DNA of 64,000 bases, taken from assembly GCA_040437565.1 (NCBI GenBank), contig JBDOQK010000004.1, forward strand, positions 248,001 through 312,000. The letters are read 5' to 3'. Position 1 is the stretch's first letter, and the number at the start of each line of letters is the position of its first letter. The position numbers and the translations under genes were made by a program. Below the pieces are notes generated by a model. That model was not told the origin of the DNA. It was given only the letters and a program-made list of their open reading frames with translations, and ran no database searches. Positions 36,085-48,271 of this stretch are shown here, in pieces. The DNA is from Albugo candida (Eukaryota > Oomycota > Peronosporomycetes > Albuginales).

Positions 36085-36689
36085 CTTCTAAACGGCGTCA
36101 TTCGTACATACTCCTGGAAAGCGCAATTTACCAAGTGAAGCGAATGCGCTGGACGTTCGAAACGGGAGGTACGAGCATGCTGTTAAATACTTTTTTACCG
36201 TACACTGATCATCGATTCGTACATTCGACCTTAGATCGACTCGAAAGCAATATAGTATCGAATGTGGAATACTAAGGGAGGGCATACTGCTACATCCAAT
36301 CAACCAGCCAGCACACTACATGAACTTCAATCTCACTCGGATAAGTACGTGGTCGACGCCTGTCGCGTTTGGTTGGGATACCGCATTAGTTCCAGAGCAT
36401 GTAGAGGAGAAACAAATTGCCTCATTCCAACGGAAATATGTTGAGCGTGCAGTGTGGGCTTCGTCATGGGCGCGTGGCGTATGTTAACGCCTGGAATAAT
36501 AGAAAAAGGAGTATCTGGATCCGTCACAAAAGGGACAAGAGGTAGAATGCGGTGCGCAAGATGTCCACGACAACACCAATAACGCCGAATGGTGAAGAAC
36601 CAGAACAAAAAAGGCGAAAGCCAAGAGCGTGAAGTGTCTCTACATGAGAACGTAGAGAAATCCTGAAGCAGAGATCTGTACCATCGAAG

Positions 36690-37250
36690 TGTGTACGAGC
36701 TTATCCAGTTGTCAGCGCGGCATTTTGTGGTAACGATAATTCGGATCGATGCAGCTGCTTGTATTGCTTGCGTTCAACGAATGAGTCTCATCAAGAAGCT
36801 CTAAAAGCGCGTGGAATCAAATCGCAATCGATGCCTCAACGTTATACGTCAGTGATGACCGTCGATTAGTGATCTTCATCCTTCCAAGACGTTATAGCTT
36901 CGCGCCTCATCGTAACTAGAAAACGCATTCAACATATCATCACAGTACAGTGTCACAAATTGCATTGACATTCTACACAATCTCTTCCTTTCTATTCAAT
37001 AACGATTCCTTCCTAAATTCTCCATTGTTTGGTCATTCGTGTCAACTCAGTCTTGGATTGGTCAATTCCCCATCTAATTTTTCTAATCTATACCCGTTGA
37101 GCAAGGGCCTTCATCACGACACTAGGAACTACTACAGGAATCGGAGAGACGAATTCCCTGCTAAGAGAATCAATATAATGCTGTTCTTTTTCTTCTGTCG
37201 TGTTCTTTCGTCTTCTATGCTCCATTGTCTGACTGCTTTCATTCTCAATC
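36690..37250 (+). repeat. Dispersed family Z, copy 2
   Basis: Second copy of the 20640-21300 family, running directly into the coiled-coil ORF. This copy is better preserved in the 36950-37230 part. Confidence 0.65.
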
Positions 37251-37663
37251 TCAGATTAACTTACGATAAACACCCGACAAACGACAAGAAACTCCCGACT
37301 AAGACCCACCAGCATGCGCCACGTCGATGGTGGCAATGTTCCAATTCAGGAGCAGCCACATCAGGCAAAAGCTCAGCAACCTCAGCAGCCTCAGAGACCA
37401 TCAGCATCGAGCTTCAAAGACTACGCGAAGGGAGCGAGTCGCTCAAGAGAAAGATTGGTCATCTCAAGGATTCAAAGGCTCAATCAGATTCAACATTAAC
37501 GCACCAAAATGAGGTGGTATTCGAGCTCACACAAATGATTCAAATTATGACAATGCGACTTCAACAGCAAGAAACTGGGGCAGATGTACAAAATGATTCC
37601 ATTGAGAAGCTTTCCTTGCTTCTAAAAACGACTGGATCAGAACTAGGGGAATCGAACAATTAA
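37251..37663 (+). CDS. Coiled-coil protein ORF, unknown family
   Basis: Open in one frame from 36950 (non-ATG) to the stop at 37661-37663. The C-terminal half, from about 37395, has a clear heptad pattern (ISIELQRLREGSESLKRKIG, then VVFELTQMIQIMTMRLQQQE) and no Pro, indicating a coiled coil. Upstream it is Gln/Ser/Ala-rich. After the stop the same style continues in other frames (TELQYAVRLLGKYRQQLKQ, about 37681), so the gene is probably a broken longer protein. It follows family Z copy 2 without a break, so it may be the coding part of that family; in the 20-21 kb copy this part is not preserved. Confidence 0.4.
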
Positions 37664-37789
37664 CCTGTAAAAATAGAGACTGAACTTCAATATGCAGTAC
37701 GACTACTTGGTAAATACCGACAACAACTCAAGCAAGTCGCAGCCGACATTACTATCGCTAGAAAGCGTCCTGATGCCGAAATTGATGTT

Positions 37790-40700
37790 GACATTTCACT
37801 AAATCTTATAAAAAGCGCAATAAAGCACTAAGACTCGAAAATGATGGATTACATCACAAGTGGATGGATCACGCGCAACAATTGAACACCTGCGGCGTCA
37901 GATACAGAAATTTATGTTCTACAAAATCAATCAATGTAGCAACAGCTACTTTTCATTTTAAATAAATACTCCCTTTTTCTGATTTGATTGCGGATAAAGA
38001 TTTCGTCGTGGTTTAATGTTCTCCCTGATGATAGACAGTCGACGCCGGTTAATACCGGTAAGAAGAGTGCAGCAACTCCAATCCTAGTATTACCTAGTAC
38101 TGGCTGACAAACTGTGTTCAGCGTAGTGTGGCGAACATGAATGTGAAGAACACTGTACTTTTTTATTAATGACGCACGGGGTGGGGAATACTAAAATAGC
38201 TAGAAAACTTACTTTCTACCATGCTTACAAGCAAAAGCTGGTCGAGTCTCATATTGTGGTGGGCTGAAACAGCCACAATAGAGGACTACAACAAAGGTTT
38301 ATCCATAATAGAGAATCTTTCTGTTGGCAGGCGAGCGAAGATGCGGTGGTCCAGGAAAATTGCCAAAAGTGAGGTTTTATTTTTTAGAAAATTAAAATCC
38401 TATCCAATCGTTTAAACTAAGTTCCAAGTGCGACTAGAAACCTAAAACACATTGTCAAGTTCTTTCAACACTTTCCGGAGGCGTTCTCGGTATGCATCTT
38501 TACCATTATGTGAGACAGGTTCCTATCATACCCTTGCCTTGTTACAAGAATTCATTTACCGCTAATCAATGCACAATCTTATAAATCACTCTCCTTCTAT
38601 ATTTGGAGAGATTGACTTTTGCGCAAACTGACTAGGACACATTCCGAATACGCATCGATTGACATCCTGAGTTTCCAAACATTGTATTGAGCCATGATAA
38701 CGAGTGCTTCCTGTAAAGCAAATCCTTCCAGCAGGCATATAAAGAGATCTCGCCTGCTGTGCTCAAGAAAGCCTGATTTTTATGTCATTCGATTACAGAT
38801 GTGATGCACACAACTCATTCGAAATATATCAGAACTACCGCGCAAAAATGAAAACAAATATTGCGGCATTTGTGTAATATGACACTTTCATTACCCTGTG
38901 AGACCAGTACATATATACTCACCTTGTTTGCATGCCAGTTTGCTATATTGATGTAGCATGCAGCAGGATATGATGCATATTTGTGTAGATTTGGCACTGG
39001 GGAAAATGCTCTTGTCTTGAATTTATCAGATGCATTGTCAACTAAAAAATCGTTCACCACATTGCATCGGCAAGATTTTTGACGTGAATGAACAAGCAGA
39101 GCTTTCGAAGCCAAAATTAATCTCTCGCAGCATACTACCACCAATAGAAGAAACTTCTTACCTCTCGACGAAGTAGCGTAGTAAAATTGAAAATAATCGA
39201 CGAATCTCTAGAATGCCACTGTGGTCTATTCAATACCGGTAGCAACGAAAAGGACCGGAGAAGTTCATCAAACTGATCATTAGAGGCAGAAAAAGTTTAA
39301 TATGTCTGGGCATCATAAAATACTATTTAACCCACAGAGGAATGTGCAGCTGGATGTTTATTATTAGCAAACTGATACCTCTTGTACAAATCGATTATTA
39401 ATACCAGAACCATATATCGCGAACGCTGCAAAATGTTTTGGTCAGCATCAGCAATGCCTACCGTCAGAGGATATATACCTCAATTTTTGTTTGGGTCAAT
39501 TTGTTGTAGGATAACTTGCAGCTGGTCACTTTCATTCTCCTTGAGCCGCATATTTATTCCTTCTGACCAACCTCATATGGTATACGATAAAATGTAAGCT
39601 GGAATAGATGGAACATCTTTGCTAATTGACCATCAACTACCATCGCCCAGGTACCACATCTGTAATGACAGCACGCCGAACAGCACGCTATTGATACCCG
39701 CCACCTTGCGCTGCGTAGGTGGGGACACGTCCCGTTTGGGACCCTAGTAAAATAATGATACGACAAAGCCTCATCCGACCAATTAGCTCAACTTTACCGA
39801 ATGAACGAGCAGGGAGGTTAATGCATGATTCGAAATTAAATTCAGACGATCGGAAAGATGCTTGCTGAAGACCAAGCGACACGTCAAAGCAGCTGAATCG
39901 TCGAATTCAACGAGTGTTGAAAGTACCAAACATGGAGTCGGGTAGCTCGAGTCCGAAGTGCTATCGCAGATGCGAGTATTCATGTTCTCTCTTCTCCATT
40001 GTCCAGTTCAGTCTATAAATCGGAACAAAAAGAGGCCGATTCCGAAAAGTCTAGGCTGTATTGGAGTTGAAAGACGTTTACTTTTAGTTTGAAGAGCAAG
40101 TGAGCTGAGNNNNNNNNNNNNNNNNNNNNNNNNNNNNNNNNNNNNNNNNNNNNNNNNNNNNNNNNNNNNNNNNNNNNNNNNNNNNNNNNNNNNNNNNNNN
40201 NNNNNNNNNAGGTGGGGACACGTCCCGTTTGGGACCCTAGTAAAATAATGATACGACAAAGCCTCATCCGACCAATTAGCTCAACTTTACCGAATGAACG
40301 AGCAGGGAGGTTAATGCATGATTCGAAATTAAATTCAGACGATCGGAAAGATGCTTGCTGAAGACCAAGCGACACGTCAAAGCAGCTGAATCGTCGAATT
40401 CAACGAGTGTTGAAAGTACCAAACATGGAGTCGGGTAGCTCGAGTCCGAAGTGCTATCGCAGATGCGAGTATTCATGTTCTCTCTTCTCCATTGTCCAGT
40501 TCAGTCTATAAATCGGAACAAAAAGAGGCCGATTCCGAAAAGTCTAGGCTGTATTGGAGTTGAAAGACGTTTACTTTTAGTTTGAAGAGCAAGTGAGCTG
40601 AGGGCCACTCAGTAGGGCTCCGGTATCGCCAAGTATTGAGTAAATTGTGAAATAATTGAAGCCTGAGCACAGCCAGCCACTTTTGTTAGAAACCTGAGAA

Positions 40701-40930
40701 TAGCATCAAGAACTGAGAAATAGGCCTTCGAAATCAAATCATCGAAGTACAAGCAACCCATATGAACAAAACGATACACTATCAAAAATAGCATACGTTC
40801 TTTGAGGTCCGTAGGAAGTGACAGTAGCTGAATTATTTCAATCATTTAAAGATCAGATTGTTTTTATGATCATTTATTTTGCTCGCACAAATGCATCGTC
40901 CTACTACTCCGCGGTTGACGAGATCTCTGT
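37790..40930. other. AT-rich DNA with no recognisable gene
   Basis: Short ORFs only. Contains the gap at 40110 with the longest exact flank duplication in the window (393 bp), which creates apparent repeats of three small ORFs. Confidence 0.5.
40110..40209. other. Assembly gap, flanks duplicated
   Basis: 100 N. The 393 bases at 39717-40109 recur at 40210-40602. Confidence 0.97.
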
Positions 40931-40942
40931 CAGCTATTGCAG

Positions 40943-41323
40943 ATGAATTTCTTCAGAATCCCCGTGCATGCAACAAGTTACCTTTCTAACCACCAGGAGT
41001 CACGAGTGAGAGCAGATTACGGAAGAAAAAGTACAAGAGTCTTTAGGGGCTACCACATGTTCTACAGCCCTGACATATTAGATCAAGATGATTTTTTCTG
41101 TTTTTTCGCTAAATCCTTGCGATCAAAAGCAAGGCTTGCTGTAGGTTATTCAAGACTTGAGAAGAATTTCAATTGCAAACAGCCTTTATTAATGTTGATT
41201 CATGAACGAGATATTAAACTGGAGTTTTATTATTCGCTGATGGCGCACGAGAGTCAACGTATCAGATTGAATTTTCCAAGAACGAAATGTATGTCATCAA
41301 GGCAATATACTGCTCTTTGTTAA
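40943..41323 (+). CDS. Hypothetical ORF (about 126 aa)
   Basis: Open for 126 codons from the first ATG at 40943. Basic, with DILDQDDFFCFFAKSLRSKA in the middle and LLMLIHERDIKLEFYYSLMA in the C-terminal half. The length is above chance expectation for this AT-rich DNA, but I recognise no family. It ends 0.1 kb before the Copia 5' LTR. Confidence 0.3.
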   Translation: MNFFRIPVHATSYLSNHQESRVRADYGRKSTRVFRGYHMFYSPDILDQDDFFCFFAKSLRSKARLAVGYSRLEKNFNCKQPLLMLIHERDIKLEFYYSLMAHESQRIRLNFPRTKCMSSRQYTALC

Positions 41324-41409
41324 CCGACAACAAGTATTCAATACGGTGCACGATTCTCCAAGAGCACGACATTTTCCGTGCAAAATAGAGGATTTAACTC
41401 CAAGATGCT

Positions 41410-41414
41410 CGTTT
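41410..41414. repeat. 5-bp target-site duplication of Copia element, left
   Basis: CGTTT, repeated at 45946-45950 right after the 3' LTR. Confidence 0.85.
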
Positions 41415-41573
41415 TGTAGCGGATTGCAACTTGCGTAGACGGTGGTCTTCGAACTATCTGGAAGGAGCAATAATTTCATGAGGGGATTTATACATTCATT
41501 TTTAACATTGTTTTTAACTCTTGATATAACTTTCCATTATTCAGCACTGAGAAGTAGTTGTGCTTTCGTTATA
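41415..41573 (+). repeat. 5' LTR of Copia element
   Basis: 159 bp, starts TGTAGCGGATTGCAACTTGC, ends GCTTTCGTTATA. It matches 45790-45945 with about 7% substitutions and one small indel by my count. Confidence 0.9.
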
Positions 41574-44500
41574 GATTATGAGACCAAACACATTAGCTCC
41601 CAATGACATCCTGACGGATGACAACTATTTCATGTGGGAATTTAATGCACGCATGAACCTCGCGCGCAAAGACCTGTTAAATCACGATATGATCAAGCCA
41701 GAGCCTGCAGTGCTGCAGGAGCATCCCGAATGGAAAGTTGCCGACATGAAGGCTTTGGCTGTGCTGGTGAACCTGCTCTCTCCAACCTAACAGTGTATGG
41801 TTTGGGAATGGGAGTCGGCAATTGAGGCCTGTCAGGTTCTGAAGACGTTCTTTGCGAAGAAAAAACTTCACAACCGAGTGCAACTTCAAAAGCAATTACA
41901 TGAATTCGTGATGCATACTGATGCCGGTCTTATGAATCATCTACTAAAGCTTGATGAGCTGTGTCTAAAGCTTAGGGCTGCCGGTGACAACATGGATGAT
42001 GATGAAAAGCTGGTTTTACTTTTGGGAAGTATATCATCCGAATATGATGATATGGTACGCATTATTGAGGCACACAGCAACGTGACACTGTTGGACGCAA
42101 AAGAGATGCTCCGCCGGGAATATGACACTCTTCAGAGGAGCAACAAGAAGGAAACCGCTTTCAAGGCACAGTTTCAGCTTAATGAACCTTGACACTTTCA
42201 AGGAAATAGAGGACACCGTGGACAAGAAGAATGTAGAGCTCGCCACCAATATCTAGAAGAGGACAGTCTAATGTTAGTTTTCAAGGCAAGTGTATTAAAT
42301 GTGGGTGCCACGGTCACAAAAGATCGCAGTGTCGCAACGTGAACCATCGGGACCTGGTAATGAATTTGTATTTTCGGCATCCAGTGACGAAACAATTTCG
42401 AGTTCGACTTGGTTGCTGGATAGTGGGGCGAGTCTTCACATGACTGATGACAAGCGTGTATTCGTGGACATGGAGATTTAACTACCCCAACTTGCATCAC
42501 TGTGGTGAATGGACAGCAGTTAAAGGCACACGGAACAGGCGCAGTACGATTTATACATCAACTTGTGTCTATACCAGCGTTGACATCCCGAGGTGTGCTG
42601 ATTCAGTTTAAGCGCGATGAAGCAGTACTGGTGAGTAAAGAAGTGATTGTAGCAGTAATTAAACGAGTAGGAAAGCTGTTTGCGTGGAATGTGAAACAAC
42701 ATGTCACATTGGAGGCACACCAGGCTGAGAGAGAGTAACAATAAATGAAACTGGTGGACGTTGGCACGCTCGCCTAGGTTATGTGTCTAAAAACAAGATC
42801 CTGCAAGTGATAAAGTCTTGCGATGGTGTTTCAGGTGTCGTTGCGTCTGATGGCGGTGTATGTGATGGATGTGCACGTATAAAAATGACGAACAGTCCGT
42901 TCAGTCATACTTCATGCAGTGAAATTAAAAACAAGTCGACCACTTGAAATCGTACACACTGATTTTATGGGACCTATGAGTCCGAAGTCGAAGGGTGGGT
43001 CTCTATACGTACTCACATTTATTGATGATTACAGCTGACTTGTCAACGTATACTTGCTAGGAGCAAAGTCCTAAGTTTTGGAGCGATTCAAGACGTTTCG
43101 TGTTATGGTGGGAGACGCAAACGGATTGCAAGATCAAGTGCATCCGAAGCGACAATGGTGGGGAGTTTACAAATCATCGTTTCAACAAGTACTGTGCATA
43201 TCAAGGTATTCTCCACAATACAAGCGAGCCATACAATCCGCAACAAAATGGGTCAGCAGAGAGGATGAATCGACCCCTTGTCGAGATGGCCCGCTCGATG
43301 ATGTACCACATGGAAATGGATCGTATCTGGTGGGTGAAGCGATTATGACGTCTGTCTACACCATCAATCGAATTCCGAATACTGCGAGCTCTAATACTAA
43401 TCCGTGTGAAACGCTGTATGGTTCCAAGCCAGACCTAAGTTATTTTCGTGTATTTGGTTGTACTGGATATCTACGAGTCGAGGATTGCAAGCGAACTAAA
43501 TGGGACAGCAAAGCAAACAAATGTATTTTTCTTGGGTATTCGGACACATCTAAAGGATACCGAGTATGGGATCTGGTGAGAGAACAATTGGTAATCACTA
43601 GATCTGTTACGTTAGACGAGCGACCTCCAGTTCGGTATAAAGATGTTGTTCTTTCAAGTGAGTCTTTTGCTCAATTCCAACACTTTCATGATGAAAACGA
43701 CGAAGTGAACGTGGGCGTATCCGCTTCGAACAATCGTAGAGATGCTGAGGAATGGACGTCGATGCCACCGCTGACATGGATACGAGCTGGCAAGACATGG
43801 TTGTGGATGCGTCTGGAAATCTCAATCAGTCCCACACCTTTAAATGGTTCCGATTGAGGGGGAGGCGCACAGATATACAACCAATCAACACAACCGATTA
43901 AATCACAGATCGTACACCAAGCAAAAATGTCGTTAGAAGTGGCAATGATGTTACACACATGCTTCCAGGAATACCTGCTCCGTCACGAGCTATTGTACAT
44001 TGTATGGATTTCCGCCCTCCAGATACCCGACTTCAATTATACTTGGGGTCGAACAAAAGGCCTTACCGTTCTTCTATATCATCTCATCTACTCACTAATG
44101 ATGGCTTCGACAATGATACCACTCCTGACTGATGGATCGCCAGTGTATAGCGAATAAGTCGAGCCGGAACCCAAAGGTCAATCTGTTGACGGTTACGAAA
44201 TTTCGCTTTCTACCACTGATGTACCGATGAATTTTCGAGAAGCGTTGCAGTCAACGAACGCAGAACAATGGAAAGAAGCTATTCAAGCAGAACTTAAAGC
44301 TCATCGTGAGAACCACACATGGGATGTTTTCTACCGTCCTTCCGGTGTCAAGGTCATAAGTCACAAATGGGTATTTGGGCATAAGTACGATGAAAACGGT
44401 GATATCGTTCATTACAGAGCATGTTTGGTTTCCCTTGGATATTTGCAAACGCATGGCTTTGATTACTTCGACACATATTCACCTGTTGCATGCTAAAATA

Positions 44501-45789
44501 CGATTCGTGTGTTTTTGTCGGTTTGTTGCAGCATGCAATAGGTAATCCGACAATTTGACGTGGAAACGGCATTCCTAAATGGTGGCTTGGAAGAATAAGT
44601 TTTCATGGAGCCACCTTTTGGAGCTGAGATTGGACTTGGAATGGTGTGCAAATTACGGCACAGCTTCTATGGGTTGAAGCAAGCGGCTGCGGTCTGGCAT
44701 AAGAAAATATGCTCCGTGTTGTCTACTATGGGATTTGAACAATGTCGAGCGGACACATGTATTTTTGTTCGATGCAATCATGCAAGCACCAAATCACTCA
44801 CACACATAGTCTTGTATGTGGACGACCTCCCAGTTGGAAGCAAGTCAGATGCTGAGGCAGACACGATCTACAAGGAATTAAGTTCATTTTACTCTTTAGT
44901 CAATTAGAGCTGCGCGATTTATTTTGGGAATGGAAGTGAATTATTGACGAGAAAAAAGGGGAGTTGGTGTTAAAACAGCCCCAATTTATTGCGAAGTTGG
45001 TCTCGAAGTTTGAGCAAAGTGGGGCCTATGCAGTTCGCAATCTTATCTGAACAGGCCAGGACTTGACTCCCGAGGAGTCATACCCAATGCTTCAAGAAAG
45101 TACTGCGTACCGCAAATTGGTCGGTTCGCTGCTGTATATTGCGAACGCAACGCGACCAGATATTAGCTATGCGATGTTAGTATTGTCGCAGTACTTGGAC
45201 CAGCCACGACAGATGCACTGGCGTGCGGCCTTACGCGTTTTACACTATCTTATGGGAACACAATCGCACGGAATCACGTACAAGAAATCGGACGACAACA
45301 AGATTATGCTTCGGGCATACTGTGACGCGAATTGGGGAAATGACGAGAAGACTCGTCAATCTACATCTGGTGTATTGATTTTGCTCGGTGGCGCGGTTGT
45401 CGTGTACAAAAGCAAACGCCAAACTTCGGTAGCTTTTTCATCTGCTGAAGCAGAATATATGGCACTGGAACTTGCTACACAGGGAGTTATATGGATTCGT
45501 TACTTGCTCAAAGAGATGGGTGTCACGTGCAAGACCACGACAATAGTGCACATGGACAAATAGTCGGCAATGAGTATTGCGACGAATCAACGCTATACAC
45601 CAAGAACTAAACACATTGACATCAGGATGCTTTTTGTTCGGGACCACGTTGAACAAGGCGAGATTCAGCTCAAGCATTTCCCGTCAGCTGTGCAGCTTGC
45701 TGATTACTTGACGAAGCCACTTGGTGCACCGCAATTACTGCAACTACGAAATGAAATTGGAATTTGCGAGAGTGCAACTTGAAGGGGAG

Positions 45790-45945
45790 TGTAGCGGATT
45801 GCAACTTGCATAGAGAGTGGTCTTCGAACTATCTGGAAGGAGCGATCAGTTTATGAGGGAATTTATACATTCATTCTTAGCATTGTTTTTAACTCTTGAT
45901 ATAACTTTCCATTTTTCAGCACTGAGAAGTTGTGCTTTCGTTATA
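45790..45945 (+). repeat. 3' LTR of Copia element
   Basis: 156 bp, partner of 41415-41573. Confidence 0.9.
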
Positions 45946-45950
45946 CGTTT
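45946..45950. repeat. 5-bp target-site duplication of Copia element, right
   Basis: CGTTT, as at 41410-41414. Confidence 0.85.
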
Positions 45951-46263
45951 TTCATCAAGTACTAACGCAATGACTCATTTGCATCATGCAGGATGATCAA
46001 CTTGCGTATTTCGTACAAAAAGCTCAAGTGTAAACAGTATCATGATGAATCAGCACTATTTGCTTCCGTTCATAAATCTTCAGTGTACTCCAATGCAATT
46101 GCAAAAATGTTCCAAATATTCCTCGGTTATTCATTTTCAATGCAAAACTTGTGGTTGGGCGAAACAGCAAACACCTTACCTATACAGCCTGACGTCGCTT
46201 TTCCGCCATGGCTTGCCTTGTTTTGTGTTTGCTACTTATTTGTAGAGACTTGTGATAGGAAGC

Positions 46264-46278
46264 CTTTAGTATTCACTT
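46264..46278 (+). repeat. Outer left end of miniature inverted-repeat element (split by hAT)
   Basis: CTTTAGTATTCACTT is the exact inverse of 48791-48805. In the right end this is followed inward by GATAGTATTCA, which on the left is found on the far side of the hAT at 48275, so the hAT split the left end. Confidence 0.65.
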
Positions 46279-46539
46279 ACCCTATTGATGGCAGTGATGG
46301 TGACTTGTCTATATAGACTTGTAGACTCTTGTCAAGTAGACATTTCTGCCATTGTCAGCATCGACCACAGCCACCACTCTCCTTGTAGACATGATGCTGA
46401 CACCCGTACATATGTATGGGATCTCAGTTTCCATACAAAACACGGACTAAGCACCAGTCCTACACAACACAACAACCATCAAATTAGACAACAACAAAAA
46501 CAATATATCATCGTAATCATCATCGATCAACAAGCAACA

Positions 46540-46566
46540 ATCATCTATCATCTATCATCTATCATC
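46540..46566. repeat. Short tandem repeat (ATCATCT)n
   Basis: Four near-perfect 7-bp units just upstream of the transposase ATG. Confidence 0.85.
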
Positions 46567-46585
46567 ATCGAGCAACATCACCACC

Positions 46586-47990
46586 ATGGCTCCGCCAAGG
46601 CACCGCTACAGCAAATATGTGATATTTACGGGGCAGAAATCGAATATGAAAAAGGAGTTGGTTGTCTGCAAATTGTGTAGTGAGGGTATTTCATACGAGT
46701 GGGCACTCGAGAACTCCAGAATAGTCAACAAGAAGAAGTTGGTCAAGAAACACCTGAGGAAGTACGAGTGTTATCAGCAGCTGATCGTTAGAGAGAGACT
46801 AAATCCCTCAACTAATGATGAGGAAGAAGAAAAAGAAGTAGGAGGTGCGGTTACAATAAGGAAACGGAGCTCAAGGTGTTGTATTTGTGACAGAACACCA
46901 CGACGGCGATGATAATCAACAGCAGCCGGCGACAAAAAAATCTAGTTGCTGCGGTGATCATCAAGAATGATGGTAGGAATAGTTGCAGCAGTAGCAGTAG
47001 TCGTGGCACAATGGATGGGTATGGCCTGAAACTCAGTACAAGGATCAGGTCAAAGCTAGAAAGAAGCTTGATTATGGCCACTATTAGCAACGGATGGTCG
47101 TTCAACTGGGTAGAGCGCGCAGAAAGTGTTGCAACTTATCAAGTGCTTCATCCTGGAGTGGATTTGCCATCAAGAAAAGCTCTCGCTGGTCCATTTGAAG
47201 AAAGTTCTGCTTGATGAGGAAGGCAAGATGTTTGCTTCCTTAACGGATGCAGGGGAACTGACATTGATCTATGACTCTTGGACGAGCGTGAGGAAAAAAA
47301 ACATCTTGGGTATTATCCTGTCTACCTCAAGTGGAGAGATCTTTTGTTTGGGACATCATGTACATCAGTACAGAACGATCCCGTTCAGATGAAGAGCTCA
47401 CGCCTTTTGTACTCAACTATCTTGAAGATTTGAAGTCAAGACATGACCTGCACGTTGTTGGACTGAACACAGACTCATGTGGGAGCTATGCTAGTACAAG
47501 AAGGATAGTTCAAGCCCAAATGCGCGACCTAACATACCTACCATGCTTTGCACAACAAACCAATCTTATACTGGGAGATATTTTCAAGTCAGTCCCTGGT
47601 TACAAGGAGACGTCTAAGAAAGCAATCAAAGTCGTGGCAATTTCCAATGCAAGCACTAACACTTGGGACACCTAAAGAAGCACCAAAGAGACTTCAAAGC
47701 CCCGGAACTGGCCCTGATCAAACCATGCGATACTCGTTGGCAATCATATAGGCGCATGACTAGTGCTTTGCTGAGAAGCAAAGCACCATTAAAGGTAAAA
47801 TTTTGGGGGCGTTCACAAAACTGCCATATCATCAACATGTTTCTCATCCTGAGTTCCAATCCCTTAGGCTTATGCTAATGCTAACGACCATACTTCTGAA
47901 GACGACATCATCAAACTGCCTGAAGATATCTATGACATTATAGAGAACGATCGACCATTCTGGCAGCTGCTCGACGAGTTGAATGTCNNN
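46586..47990 (+). pseudogene. hAT transposase (BED finger and catalytic core), broken
   Basis: ATG at 46586 in a strong context (CACCACCATGG). Residues 1-60 hold a BED-like zinc finger, CKLC then a His/Cys pair in KKHLRKYEC, for DNA binding. The catalytic core follows in other frames: LIYDSWTSVRKKNILGI with the first acidic residue (about 47265), GLNTDSCGSYASTRRIV with the second (about 47460), PCFAQQTNLILGDIF (about 47540; Q where most relatives have H), and PCDTRWQSY (about 47725). The third acidic residue and the C-terminal dimerisation region are not visible; the gap begins at 47988. At least three frame breaks. Confidence 0.82.
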
Positions 47991-48087
47991 NNNNNNNNNN
48001 NNNNNNNNNNNNNNNNNNNNNNNNNNNNNNNNNNNNNNNNNNNNNNNNNNNNNNNNNNNNNNNNNNNNNNNNNNNNNNNNNNNNNNN
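47988..48087. other. Assembly gap, flanks not duplicated
   Basis: 100 N in the hAT element. The right flank begins with CATCATCATCAGCAGCAGCC, a simple repeat that may have stopped the assembly. Confidence 0.95.
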
Positions 48088-48271
48088 CATCATCATCAGC
48101 AGCAGCCATTTTATACTAATTAGTATGAGGAATGCAGCTCTCCATACATTCTGCAGTGAAAGCTGTTGTAGACGAGGATGTAGACTTATAGACAAAGTTG
48201 ATAGATGTTGACTGGAAGTAGACAGGACACATCTACAACTCAGCTTGTAGACATGCCAGAATCCATCATTG

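Larger units (their letters stand above)
41415..45945 (+). mobile_element. Ty1/Copia retrotransposon fossil with both LTRs
   Basis: A 4.5-kb element with paired LTRs, 5-bp TSD and a polypurine tract (GAAGGGGAG, 45781-45789) before the 3' LTR. Parts in Copia order: gag (about 41580-42340) ending in a CCHC zinc knuckle (about 42290-42335), protease with LLDSGASLHMT (about 42410-42445), integrase (about 42750-43700), RT with HKWVF, FYGLKQA and YVDD (about 44230-44920), RNase H (about 45060-45780) with DANWG and SSAEAEYMAL. The order protease-integrase-RT is diagnostic for Ty1/Copia. It is broken, with roughly half a dozen or more breaks. LTR divergence of about 7% indicates an insertion that is not recent. 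Confidence 0.95.
46292..48271 (+). mobile_element. hAT DNA transposon (decayed)
   Basis: The ends are imperfect inverted repeats: left CAGTGATGGTGACTTGTCTA, right read inward CAATGATGG then TGTCTACA. The flanking octamers ATTGATGG (46284-46291) and CTTGATAG (48272-48279) match at 6 of 8, fitting the 8-bp TSD of hAT elements. Both subterminal regions carry repeated TGTAGAC-type motifs, as expected for hAT transposase binding. It encloses a broken BED-finger/DUF659-type transposase and a gap at 47988. Confidence 0.8.

Noticed and set aside
39554-40476. Repeated small minus-strand ORFs as a tandem gene family
   Set aside because: They are the same sequence on both sides of a 100-N gap (393 bp identical), an assembly duplication.
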